NCBI GenBank assembly: GCA_937872715.1
Contig: CALMTJ010000443.1
Coordinates: 1-7,452 of the forward strand
Origin: an uncultured Methylobacteriaceae bacterium
Lineage (GTDB): Bacteria; Pseudomonadota; Alphaproteobacteria; Rhizobiales; Beijerinckiaceae
Direction of reading: 5' to 3'
DNA: 7,452 bases
Below, piece by piece: positions 1 to 5,767 of this stretch (its first letter is position 1; each line of letters opens with the position of its first letter). The notes under the pieces were generated by a model, which saw only the letters and a program-made list of their open reading frames with translations, was not told where the DNA came from and did not search any database. A program made the position numbers and the translations under genes.

Positions 1-341
1 CGGGCCGTGTAGCGGCCGACGGCTGCGGACCGGCTCGGCCCGGCCGGAACGGCCGTCACGGGCGGAGCGACGGGCGGCAGGCTCGGCGGGGACGGCACGT
101 CGGCCACGACCGGCCCCGGCCCGGGCGCCCCGCCGCCGGACGCGCCGGGAGGAGGCGGCAGCGGCTCGGTCGTGACGGAGCCCGACGGGACGGACGGGAC
201 CACCGGATCCGGCGCGACCGGCACGGGTGACGGCCGGGCGGACGCCACGACGGGGCCGCCCCCGAGCCGCGCCGAACCGCAACCGGCGACGCCGAGGGAC
301 GCCGTCAGCACGACGGCCCACAATCTGAAAACCCTGGTCAT
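1..341 (-). CDS. Omp19/Inh-family outer-membrane lipoprotein, N-terminal part (cut by window edge)
   Basis: ATG at 341-339 opens a frame that runs without a stop to the window edge (113 complete codons). The N-terminus is a lipoprotein signal: Arg at 3 and 6, a hydrophobic stretch at residues 8-19, then the lipobox V-A-G-C with Cys21 as the lipidated residue. Residues after Cys21 start GSARLGG, close to the QSSRLG seen after the lipidated Cys of Brucella Omp19. A long Pro/Val/Ala/Gly linker follows (about residues 30-106). The frame is just reaching GRYTA when it stops, where the family's small beta-barrel Inh domain (a protease-inhibitor fold) would begin. I infer a surface or periplasm-facing lipoprotein that inhibits proteases, as known for Omp19. 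The ribosome-binding site is weak and no alternative in-frame start lies just upstream. It is transcribed in the same direction as sdhB, 104 bases downstream of it, so it may be an independent gene. The family call rests on the N-terminal third only. Confidence 0.72.
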   Translation of the reverse strand, partial: MTRVFRLWAVVLTASLGVAGCGSARLGGGPVVASARPSPVPVAPDPVVPSVPSGSVTTEPLPPPPGASGGGAPGPGPVVADVPSPPSLPPVAPPVTAVPAGPSRSAAVGRYTA

Positions 342-400
342 CGCACCCGCCGCATGGCGCCGCCGCCAGCCTCACGGGCGGCGCCTTCGGCCGATACATA

Positions 401-432
401 GCGGGATTCGCCGATCCGAACAGCGATCCCGC
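401..432 (-). terminator. Candidate hairpin downstream of sdhB
   Basis: Just after the sdhB stop codon the minus strand has a seven-base perfect inverted repeat (GCGGGAT at one end, ATCCCGC at the other). It extends inward by three more pairs (CGC with GCG) if one base bulges, giving a loop of about 11 bases. No T-run follows, so this is not a textbook intrinsic terminator. It could be an mRNA 3' end stabiliser or a terminator of the U-poor kind seen in GC-rich genomes. The rest of the 342-445 gap shows nothing clear beyond a weak AT-richer patch (TATGTAT) that might belong to the lipoprotein promoter. Confidence 0.3.
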
Positions 433-445
433 CGCGAAGCTGCGT

Positions 446-1228
446 TCAGACGGCCCGCTGCACCATCATCTTCTTGATCTCGGCGATCGCCTTGGCGGGG
501 TTCAGCCCCTTCGGGCAGGTGTTGGCGCAGTTCATGATGGTGTGGCAGCGGTAAAGCCGGAACGGATCGTGCAGGGCGTCAAGGCGCTCTCCCGTCGCCT
601 CGTCGCGCGAATCGATCAGCCAGCGGTAGGATTGCAGCAGCGCAGCCGGCCCGAGGAAACGGTCGCCGTTCCACCAATAGCTCGGGCAGGAGGCCGTGCA
701 GCAGGCGCACAGGATGCATTCGTAGAGACCGTCGAGCTTGGAGCGCTCGGCCGGCGTCTGCCGCCACTCCGTCTCCGGCGTCCCGGTCTCCGTGTGCAAC
801 CAGGGCTCGATGGAGGCGTGCTGGGCGTAGAAGCTCGAGAGGTCCGGCACGAGATCCTTGATCACCGGCATGTGCGGGAGCGGGTAGATCTTGATGACGG
901 GCGCCTTGCAATCGTCGATGCCGAGCGTGCAGGCGAGGGTGTTCTCCCCCATGATGTTCATGGAGCAGGACCCGCAGATGCCCTCTCGGCAGGAGCGCCG
1001 AAGCGTGAGCGACGGGTCGACCTTGTTCTTGATCCAGAGAAGCGCGTCCAACACCATCGGGCCGCAATCGTCCCGGTCGACGTGATAGGTGTCGATGCTG
1101 GGATTCTTCCCATCGTCGGGGTTCCAGCGATAGATGCGGAACTCCTGTATCCGCGTCGCGCCCGCCGGCTTCGGCCAGGTCTTGCCCTCCGTGTAGCGGG
1201 AGTTCTTGGGAAGCTGGAACTGGGCCAT
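446..1228 (-). CDS. sdhB: Succinate dehydrogenase iron-sulfur subunit
   Basis: 260 residues, the normal length for alphaproteobacterial SdhB. It carries electrons from the SdhA flavin to quinone through three Fe-S clusters on the cytoplasmic side of the membrane. The N-terminal ferredoxin domain has the [2Fe-2S] ligands Cys80, Cys85, Cys88 and Cys100 in the motif CREGICGSC. The C-terminal domain has Cys171, Cys174 and Cys177, with Cys238 completing the [4Fe-4S] site. Cys181, Cys228 and Cys234 supply the [3Fe-4S] site. The spacings match E. coli SdhB. The Trp pair after Cys181 (SYWWN, residues 183-187) corresponds to the quinone-site tryptophan. The ATG at 1228 shares its A with the TGA of the preceding DUF5615 frame (TGATG). 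The Shine-Dalgarno is poor (GACGAG), which suggests translational coupling to that upstream frame. It is unusual in being separated from sdhA by about 1.7 kb of other genes. Confidence 0.98.
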   Translation of the reverse strand: MAQFQLPKNSRYTEGKTWPKPAGATRIQEFRIYRWNPDDGKNPSIDTYHVDRDDCGPMVLDALLWIKNKVDPSLTLRRSCREGICGSCSMNIMGENTLACTLGIDDCKAPVIKIYPLPHMPVIKDLVPDLSSFYAQHASIEPWLHTETGTPETEWRQTPAERSKLDGLYECILCACCTASCPSYWWNGDRFLGPAALLQSYRWLIDSRDEATGERLDALHDPFRLYRCHTIMNCANTCPKGLNPAKAIAEIKKMMVQRAV

Positions 1229-1613
1229 CAGGTCTCGTCCGTGGATGTGGATGGATCGGGTCCGCGTCTCAGCCGCGCGTGGTGCCGTTCGATCGTCAGT
1301 ATCTCGCCACTCGCGAGCTCGCGTTCCGCCTTCTCGACGGATCGCAGCACGAACGGGCCGACTTCTTTCGGATCAGTGCTATCTGTCCTTAGTTGCACGA
1401 TCGCCGGGAGTGTCAGCCGACGCAGCGCCACCGTCGCAGCGAAACCCAGATCGGCGGTCATGACGGTACGGCTCTCGCGTGCGCCCAGGCGAGGATCTCG
1501 TCGTCGGGAGCGTTGATCGAGCCGACATCGCGCCAGTGCACGGCGTCATGCCCGGACCGCGCGAGCTGATCTATCCATGCGGGTGAGAGGTTCATGTCCA
1601 CGACGAACTTCAA
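1228..1613 (-). pseudogene. DUF5615 PIN-like toxin gene, frameshifted into two overlapping pieces
   Basis: The N-terminal piece starts at TTG 1613, overlapping the DUF433 stop (TTGA), and reads 51 codons to TGA 1460-1458. It begins KFVVDMNLSP, the family's opening strand with the first acidic residue Asp6, followed by GHDAVHWRDVG and DDEILAWA. The C-terminal piece continues in another frame from at least ATG 1461-1459 to TGA 1230-1228, starting MTADLGF and ending in a charged tail. Reading across the break, ILAWA joins RESRTVMTADLGF if a GC dinucleotide is removed from the GCGC at 1481-1484, giving an uninterrupted 127-residue DUF5615 protein. A one-base loss nearby would explain it equally well. 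The usual TxDxDF motif reads TADLGF, so the second Asp is also lost. DUF5615 proteins are the predicted PIN-domain RNase partners of DUF433 antitoxins. The toxin is probably inactive here unless the two pieces, which overlap as ATGA, are translated in tandem. A sequencing error is the main alternative. Confidence 0.8.
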
Positions 1614-1843
1614 GCCGCTGTCTCGAGTCGAATCTCTCGTTCCGACGCCAGCCAGGCCCCGTATCGCAACGCTTCGAGAAGATCGTCCCGCTCGAGGTAG
1701 GGATAGAGTTCGAGCAGCCGTTCGACCGTCACACCCGCGCCGAGGTTCCCGAGGATCATCCCGACGGTCACCCGCATCCCACGAATGCAGGCTACCCCGC
1801 CCATCATGTCGGGATCGCGGGTTACGCGGGGAAAGTCGCTCAT
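1610..1843 (-). CDS. DUF433 family antitoxin-like protein
   Basis: 77 residues. DUF433 is a small helical, winged-helix-like domain found as the predicted antitoxin of DUF5615/PIN toxins. It is thought to bind the toxin and often its own promoter. Conserved family features are visible: TRDPDMMGGVACIRGMRVTV (residues 8-27), then MILGNLGAG, LLELYPYLERDDLLEALRYG and AW. I chose ATG 1843 because GGAGG sits five bases upstream and the protein then begins MSDFPRV, as relatives do. A GTG in frame at 1867 would add eight residues but lacks such a site. Its TGA (1612-1610) overlaps the TTG start of the toxin frame, the usual antitoxin-then-toxin arrangement with translational coupling. The gene is intact although its partner is frameshifted. 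The 91-base gap ahead of it is the largest between any two of the genes from vapD to sdhB, so it may have its own promoter. Confidence 0.88.
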   Translation of the reverse strand: MSDFPRVTRDPDMMGGVACIRGMRVTVGMILGNLGAGVTVERLLELYPYLERDDLLEALRYGAWLASEREIRLETAA

Positions 1844-1884
1844 CGTATCCTCCACGGCGGACTTCACCGTTCCCTCCCGGGACG

Positions 1885-1914
1885 AGAATACCCTCCGATC
1901 GCACGCCTGGCGAA
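1885..1914 (-). promoter_or_regulatory. Possible promoter for the DUF433/DUF5615 pair
   Basis: On the minus strand TTCGCC (1914-1909) and TATTCT (1890-1885) are separated by 18 bases and lie about 40-70 bases upstream of the DUF433 ATG. TATTCT matches the sigma-70 -10 consensus at four of six positions. The -35 match is weak (three of six). The arms GATCGC (1897-1902) and GCGATC (1931-1936) form a six-base dyad around the -35 element that could be an operator for an autoregulating antitoxin. Both ideas are inference from short matches. Confidence 0.25.
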
Positions 1915-1934
1915 GACAGGGAGAGGGTTCGCGA

Positions 1935-2564
1935 TCATGCGCGCGGCCTGACGGTGCGCCGCTTCAAGGGAATGGCGGGATTGCCGGAATAGACGGTCCA
2001 GGCGTCGAGATCCCGGAAGGCGGCCGCGCGGGCGCCGAGCACGGCGCCGTCACCCATGGCCACCCCCGGCCCGACGAACGCTTCGGCGGCGATCCAGGTG
2101 TCGGCGCCGATCGCGATCGGGCGCGCGACGAGCTGGAAGTCGGGGCTGGCGATGTCGTGCGAGCCGGCGCAGAGATGCGCGCCCTGCGACACCAGCGCCC
2201 CGCGTCCGAAGGAGATCGGCGCCATGTTGTAGCAGGTGACCCGTGGCCCGATGAGGGCGTCCTCCTCCATGACGAGGTGAGCCGGCAGCCAGATCCGGGC
2301 CGATCCGCGCACGTCCGACCCGTTCGCCATGCGGGCGCCGAACGCCCGCAGCAGGATGCGGCGCCACGGCGCGAGCTGCCGCGGCGTCCAGGACGCAGCC
2401 ACGAGCCAGACGAGGATCCAGGCGAGGCGGGTCAGGCGGTTGCGGAGCGAGAAGCTCGCCCCGCCGGCGCGCGGGTTCGAGGCCGCGGCATCCAGGATGG
2501 CGGTGCCGAGGCCAAGTCTCCGGCCGTCACCCACGGCCGGGCCTTCGCTCGCCACGGACATCAC
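1935..2564 (-). CDS. WcaF-like hexapeptide-repeat acyltransferase
   Basis: 209 residues, a left-handed beta-helix acetyltransferase related to the putative colanic-acid acetyltransferase WcaF. Such enzymes move an acetyl group from acetyl-CoA to a sugar hydroxyl during polysaccharide synthesis. A hydrophobic, Trp-rich N-terminal segment (residues 45-68) and the WRRILLRAFGA motif precede the hexapeptide coils (about residues 88-180). The coils include ISFGRGALVSQGAHL, IAIGADTWIAAEAFV and VAMGDGAVLGARAA. His136 in AGSHD is the expected catalytic base, and SGNPAIP (193-199) closes the fold as in the family. The start is GTG 2564 directly followed by ATG 2561. A strong GAGGAGG lies nine bases before the GTG, so either may be used. 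It starts 21 bases after the vapD-like stop and looks co-transcribed with it. No glycosyltransferase or other polysaccharide gene is nearby, so its acceptor cannot be deduced. GC content is high and like the sdh genes. Confidence 0.88.
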   Translation of the reverse strand: MMSVASEGPAVGDGRRLGLGTAILDAAASNPRAGGASFSLRNRLTRLAWILVWLVAASWTPRQLAPWRRILLRAFGARMANGSDVRGSARIWLPAHLVMEEDALIGPRVTCYNMAPISFGRGALVSQGAHLCAGSHDIASPDFQLVARPIAIGADTWIAAEAFVGPGVAMGDGAVLGARAAAFRDLDAWTVYSGNPAIPLKRRTVRPRA

Positions 2565-2585
2565 TCGACCCGGCCTCCTCGATCC

Positions 2586-2924
2586 CTAATCATCGTCGTC
2601 CTCGAGAGCGAGCCTCAGATCGTTGTTCTCTTCGATCCGGAGCATCCGGACGTCGCGGACGGACGGAGTGAACCAGCTGTATTTCCTGGCAAGGCGCTGC
2701 ACCGTTCTGACGCACCGGACGGCATCGATCGCCTCGCTGCCGAAATACGTGCTGCCCTGCATCCATTCGAAACCTCTGCTGGTCAGGAAAGTACGCACGT
2801 CGGTATAGGCATTCCGCCACGAAGCAGTCGGGTAGAGCTGCTCCAGCGTTTCGGTGTCGAAGTCGAACACGATGGCGTACATGCTCGACCGTCGCCCTCG
2901 ATTATGGCCGATCCCGGCTGACAT
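2586..2924 (-). CDS. vapD: VapD-family endoribonuclease (Cas2-like fold)
   Basis: 112 residues from ATG 2924, or 98 from the inner ATG 2882. The 98-residue form matches the usual VapD length. VapD proteins are small ferredoxin-fold RNases related to Cas2; HP0315 of Helicobacter pylori is the characterised example. Numbered from the inner Met, the landmarks are MYAIVFDFDT with Asp7, LYPTASWRNAY, the QGS motif (42-44), and SVRDVRMLRIEENNDL with Asp77. The first Asp and the VRDVR Asp correspond to residues needed for activity in HP0315. The extra N-terminus reads SAGIGHNRGRRSS; an IGHNxG motif recurs at the start of small alphaproteobacterial proteins, which supports ATG 2924. GAGG, overlapping the sdhA stop codon, serves as its ribosome site. 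The gene follows sdhA by 12 bases and ends in four Asp codons. My hand count over 2581-2880 gives about 59% GC, clearly lower than its neighbours, which suggests transfer. No VapX-like antitoxin is recognisable beside it. Confidence 0.87.
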   Translation of the reverse strand: MSAGIGHNRGRRSSMYAIVFDFDTETLEQLYPTASWRNAYTDVRTFLTSRGFEWMQGSTYFGSEAIDAVRCVRTVQRLARKYSWFTPSVRDVRMLRIEENNDLRLALEDDDD

Positions 2925-2936
2925 CGCCGAGAGACC

Positions 2937-4787
2937 TCAATACACCCGCGCCTTCGGCTCGATATATCCGATGTCGTTCGACATCGTGTAGGTGTGGACG
3001 GGCCGGTAATCGATCTTCACCTCCTGGGAGGTCTCGTCGACCCAGGCGAGCGTGTGCTTCATCCATTGCCCGTCGTCCCGGTCGGGGAAGTCCTCGCGGG
3101 CATGGGCGCCGCGGCTCTCGGTGCGGTTCGCGGCGCTCTCCATGGTGACGACCGCCTGGAGGATGAGGTTCTCGAACTCCATCGTCTCGATGAGGTCCGA
3201 GTTCCAGACGAGCGAGCGGTCCGTGACCCTGATGTCGGACTGGCCGCTCCACACCTCCTTGATAAGTCCTTGCCCCTCCTGCAGCACCTCGCCGGTGCGG
3301 AACACCGCGCAATTGTTCTGCATGGTGCGCTGCATCTTGTCCCGGAGTTCCGAGGTCGGCGTGCCGCCGCTCGCGTGACGAACACGGTCGAGGCGGGAGA
3401 GCGACCTGTCGGCGGAATCCTTCGGCAGGTCGGGATGCTTGCCGTTCGGCTCCACGATCTCGGCGCAACGCAGGCCCGCGGCGCGGCCGAAGACCACGAG
3501 GTCGATCAGCGAGTTCGAGCCGAGACGATTCGCGCCGTGGACGGAGACGCAGGCCGCCTCGCCGATGGCCATCAAGCCCGGCACGATCGTGTCCGGGTTG
3601 CCGCCCTTCAAGGTGACGACCTCGCCGTGGAAGTTCGTCTGGACGCCGCCCATGTTGTAATGGACGGTCGGGATCACCGGGATCGGCTCCTTCGTGACGT
3701 CCACGCCGGCGAAGATCTTCGCGCTTTCCGAGATGCCGGGCAGGCGCTCGTGCAGGATCTTCGGGTCCAGGTGGTCGAGATGGAGATGGATGTGGTCCCC
3801 CTCCTTGCCGACGCCGCGGCCGGCCCGGATCTCCATCGTCATCGACCGTGAAACGACGTCGCGCGAGGCGAGGTCCTTGGCGGAGGGCGCGTAGCGCTCC
3901 ATGAAGCGCTCGCCCTCCGAATTCGTCAGGTAGCCGCCCTCCCCTCGCGAGCCCTCCGTGATGAGGCAGCCCGAGCCGTAGATCCCGGTCGGGTGGAACT
4001 GGACGAATTCCATGTCCTCCAGCGGAAGGCCGGCGCGCAGCACCATGGCGTTGCCGTCGCCCGTGCAGGTATGGGCGGAGGTCGCCGAGAAATAGGCCCG
4101 GCCGTAGCCGCCCGTCGCCAGGATCGTCATGTTGGCCCGGAAGCGATGGATCTGCCCGGTCGCCATCTCGAGCGCCACCACGCCGCGGCAGCGCCCTTCC
4201 TCGTCCATGATGAGGTCGATGGCGAAATACTCGATGAAGAAGTTCGTCTGATTCCTGACCGCCTGCCCGTACAGCGTGTGCAGGATCGCGTGGCCGGTCC
4301 GGTCGGCCGCCGCGCAGGTGCGCTGGGCCGTGCCCTTGCCGAAATTCGTCGTCATGCCGCCGAACGGGCGCTGGTAGATCTTGCCCTCCTCCGTGCGGGA
4401 GAACGGCACGCCCCAATGTTCGAGCTCGTAGACGGCAGCCGGCGCGTTGCGGACGAGGTACTCGATCGCGTCCTGGTCGCCGAGCCAGTCCGACCCCTTG
4501 ACGGTGTCGTACATGTGCCAGCGCCAATCGTCCGGACCCATATTGCCGAGCGAGGCGGAGATGCCGCCCTGGGCCGCGACCGTGTGCGAGCGCGTCGGGA
4601 ACACCTTCGACAGGCAGGCGGTGCGCAGGCCCGCCTGCGAGCAGCCGACGGTGGCCCGCAGGCCTGCCCCGCCGGCTCCCACGATCACCACGTCGAAGGT
4701 GTGGTCGACGATCGGGTAGGCGTCGCCGTTGATCTTCGGGCCGGCGGAGCCGTTCGTGGCGCCGTTGGTCGAGCCGTTGCTGGCCAT
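2937..4787 (-). CDS. sdhA: Succinate dehydrogenase flavoprotein subunit
   Basis: 616 residues. It oxidises succinate to fumarate in the citric acid cycle at the cytoplasmic face of complex II. The Rossmann motif VVIVGAGGAGLRA occupies residues 33-45. FAD is attached covalently to His68 in TRSHTVAAQGG. Catalytic and substrate-binding residues are present: His265 (FHPTGIYGSG), Arg309 (ASRDVV), His376 (HYNMGG) and Arg421 (HGANRLGSNSL). The C-terminal helical and capping domains run to the end, finishing at YIEPKARVY as in close relatives. ATG 4787 has GGAG seven bases upstream. The first 20 residues are a low-complexity extension with four Asn-Gly pairs, absent from E. coli SdhA and probably disordered. 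It follows sdhD across a 114-base gap filled by a palindromic element, and its TGA lies 12 bases before the vapD-like gene. Confidence 0.99.
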   Translation of the reverse strand: MASNGSTNGATNGSAGPKINGDAYPIVDHTFDVVIVGAGGAGLRATVGCSQAGLRTACLSKVFPTRSHTVAAQGGISASLGNMGPDDWRWHMYDTVKGSDWLGDQDAIEYLVRNAPAAVYELEHWGVPFSRTEEGKIYQRPFGGMTTNFGKGTAQRTCAAADRTGHAILHTLYGQAVRNQTNFFIEYFAIDLIMDEEGRCRGVVALEMATGQIHRFRANMTILATGGYGRAYFSATSAHTCTGDGNAMVLRAGLPLEDMEFVQFHPTGIYGSGCLITEGSRGEGGYLTNSEGERFMERYAPSAKDLASRDVVSRSMTMEIRAGRGVGKEGDHIHLHLDHLDPKILHERLPGISESAKIFAGVDVTKEPIPVIPTVHYNMGGVQTNFHGEVVTLKGGNPDTIVPGLMAIGEAACVSVHGANRLGSNSLIDLVVFGRAAGLRCAEIVEPNGKHPDLPKDSADRSLSRLDRVRHASGGTPTSELRDKMQRTMQNNCAVFRTGEVLQEGQGLIKEVWSGQSDIRVTDRSLVWNSDLIETMEFENLILQAVVTMESAANRTESRGAHAREDFPDRDDGQWMKHTLAWVDETSQEVKIDYRPVHTYTMSNDIGYIEPKARVY

Positions 4788-4803
4788 GTCAGGACTCCAA
4801 GAG

Positions 4804-4888
4804 CGTCATTGCGAGGAGGCGAAGCCGACGAAGCAACCCAGACCCGCCCGGGCCGCCACTGGGTCGCTTCGCTTCGCTCGCGATGACG
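4804..4888. repeat. REP-like palindromic intergenic element between sdhD and sdhA
   Basis: The left arm (4804-4841) begins CGTCATTGCGAG and ends GAAGCAACCCAG. The right arm (4859-4888), reverse-complemented, begins CGTCATCGCGAG and ends GAAGCGACCCAG. Each of these 12-base ends matches at 11 of 12 positions. The left arm carries eight extra bases in its middle, and a 17-base GC-rich loop separates the arms. Elements with this CGTCATTGCGAG and GAAGCAA(T/C)CCAG signature are scattered in many copies through alphaproteobacterial intergenic regions, as I recall. It fills most of the gap inside the sdh transcript, leaving 16 bases for the sdhA ribosome site. In RNA it would form a long stem. Confidence 0.85.
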
Positions 4889-4901
4889 GTTGCCATGTTC
4901 A

Positions 4902-5327
4902 TCACACGGGTGGCAGCGGCACGCGGCCGAAGCTGATCTTGAGGATGGCGAAGAGGCAGGTCGCCGCGATCGCGATCGCGAAGAAGGTGTTGGCGATCCC
5001 GACCGCGAATTTCAGCATGGGCTCGTGGACGTAATCCTCCACCACCGTCTGCAGCCCGAGCCGCATGTGATAGGTGACGGAGATTGCCGTCAGCGCGAGC
5101 ACGATCGCCACGAACGGGTTCGACACGACCCGGATCGCGTCCGGCCAGGGCCGGCCCGCGAGGTTCGCCACGACCACAGTGAAGGAGATGATCAACGGTA
5201 CGTTGGCGACTGCCGACAGGCGGTGCGCGTACCAGTGCTCGACCCCGTGATGGGAGGCGCCGAGACCCTTCACCCGCCGGAGCGGGGTCCGCATGTCGAC
5301 GCTCGTGTCGGACCTGTTGTCTGCCAT
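4902..5327 (-). CDS. sdhD: Succinate dehydrogenase membrane anchor subunit D
   Basis: 141 residues. It forms, with SdhC, the cytochrome b membrane anchor that binds heme and quinone. The N-terminal segment MRTPLRRVKGLG (residues 12-23) and HWYAHRLSAVANVPL are typical of the alphaproteobacterial type. Three membrane spans lie at roughly 42-60, 69-92 and 104-130. The second ends in TYHMRLGLQTVVEDYVH, where His87 aligns with the E. coli heme ligand His71, and Asp98-Tyr99 align with Asp82-Tyr83 of the quinone site. The start is ATG 5327, with GAGGAGG six bases upstream. A longer open frame continues upstream but overlaps sdhC and has no membrane or family character. The gene begins 11 bases after the sdhC stop, so the two are translated from one message. 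Confidence 0.97.
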   Translation of the reverse strand: MADNRSDTSVDMRTPLRRVKGLGASHHGVEHWYAHRLSAVANVPLIISFTVVVANLAGRPWPDAIRVVSNPFVAIVLALTAISVTYHMRLGLQTVVEDYVHEPMLKFAVGIANTFFAIAIAATCLFAILKISFGRVPLPPV

Positions 5328-5338
5328 GGCGGACCTCC

Positions 5339-5749
5339 TCAGCGCATCGCGAGGGCCACGGCCCAGATCACGACCGTCAGCGACACCGAGCCGATCAGCG
5401 TGAATCGCGCCATCGCGATGCGGGTGCCGGGCTCGAAGCCGAACCCCGTGTCCCAGGTCAGGTGCCTCACCCCGCCCAGCATGTGGTGGGTGAGCGCCCA
5501 AGTGTAGCCGAACATCAGGAGGAGCCCGATCGGGGTGCCGAAGAACCAGGAGACCCGGTCGTAGGCGGCAGGACCGGACGCGATGGAGAGGAGCCAGACC
5601 GCGACCAGCACCGTCCCGGCATAGAGGGCGCAGCCCGTCGCGCGATGGAAGATGGACATCGCCATCGTCCACGTCCAGCGATAGATCCCGAGATGCGGTG
5701 ACAGGGGGCGGATGGCGGGACGCGCCATCTGGGCCTTGGCGTCGGCCAT
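5339..5749 (-). CDS. sdhC: Succinate dehydrogenase cytochrome b556 subunit C
   Basis: 136 residues, the first gene of the sdh operon. RPLSPHLGIYRW (14-25) precedes the signature MSIFHRATG (31-39), whose Ser32 and Arg36 correspond to the E. coli quinone-site Ser27 and Arg31. Three membrane spans are visible at about 37-58, 69-89 and 112-133. THHMLGGVRHLTWD (87-100) holds His89, aligned with the heme-ligand His84 of E. coli, and the conserved GxRH. I chose ATG 5749, with GGAG seven bases upstream, because the protein then starts MADAKAQMARPAIRPLSP like relatives. The frame stays open upstream to 5824, but that extension is polar and unlike the family. An inner ATG at 5728 is possible. It pairs with SdhD to bind heme b and reduce ubiquinone. 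Confidence 0.97.
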   Translation of the reverse strand: MADAKAQMARPAIRPLSPHLGIYRWTWTMAMSIFHRATGCALYAGTVLVAVWLLSIASGPAAYDRVSWFFGTPIGLLLMFGYTWALTHHMLGGVRHLTWDTGFGFEPGTRIAMARFTLIGSVSLTVVIWAVALAMR

Positions 5750-5767
5750 GGGCTGCTCCGGATCTGC

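Noticed and set aside
172..477. 101-codon plus-strand open frame at the left end
   Set aside because: It is antisense to a convincing lipoprotein start with signal peptide and lipobox. Its low-complexity translation matches nothing I know.
542..1516. 324-codon plus-strand open frame opposite sdhB
   Set aside because: It is antisense to a certain gene, shows no recognisable motif, and is expected from GC-rich codon structure.
1458..1904. 148-codon minus-strand frame treated as one protein
   Set aside because: Only its last 50 or so codons are meaningful (DUF5615 N-terminal half). The first two thirds overlap DUF433 in another frame and have no family character.
2586..2924. Cas2 of a CRISPR system
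   Set aside because: VapD shares the Cas2 fold, but the sequence is clearly VapD-type and no CRISPR repeats or other cas genes are present.
2902..4527. 541-codon minus-strand open frame overlapping sdhA
   Set aside because: It is an out-of-frame reading of sdhA, Arg/Pro/Gly-rich, with no family character. sdhA has all catalytic residues in its own frame.
4804..4888. Intrinsic terminator after sdhD
   Set aside because: The palindrome lacks a T-run and lies within an sdh operon that must be transcribed onward. A dispersed repeat explains it better.
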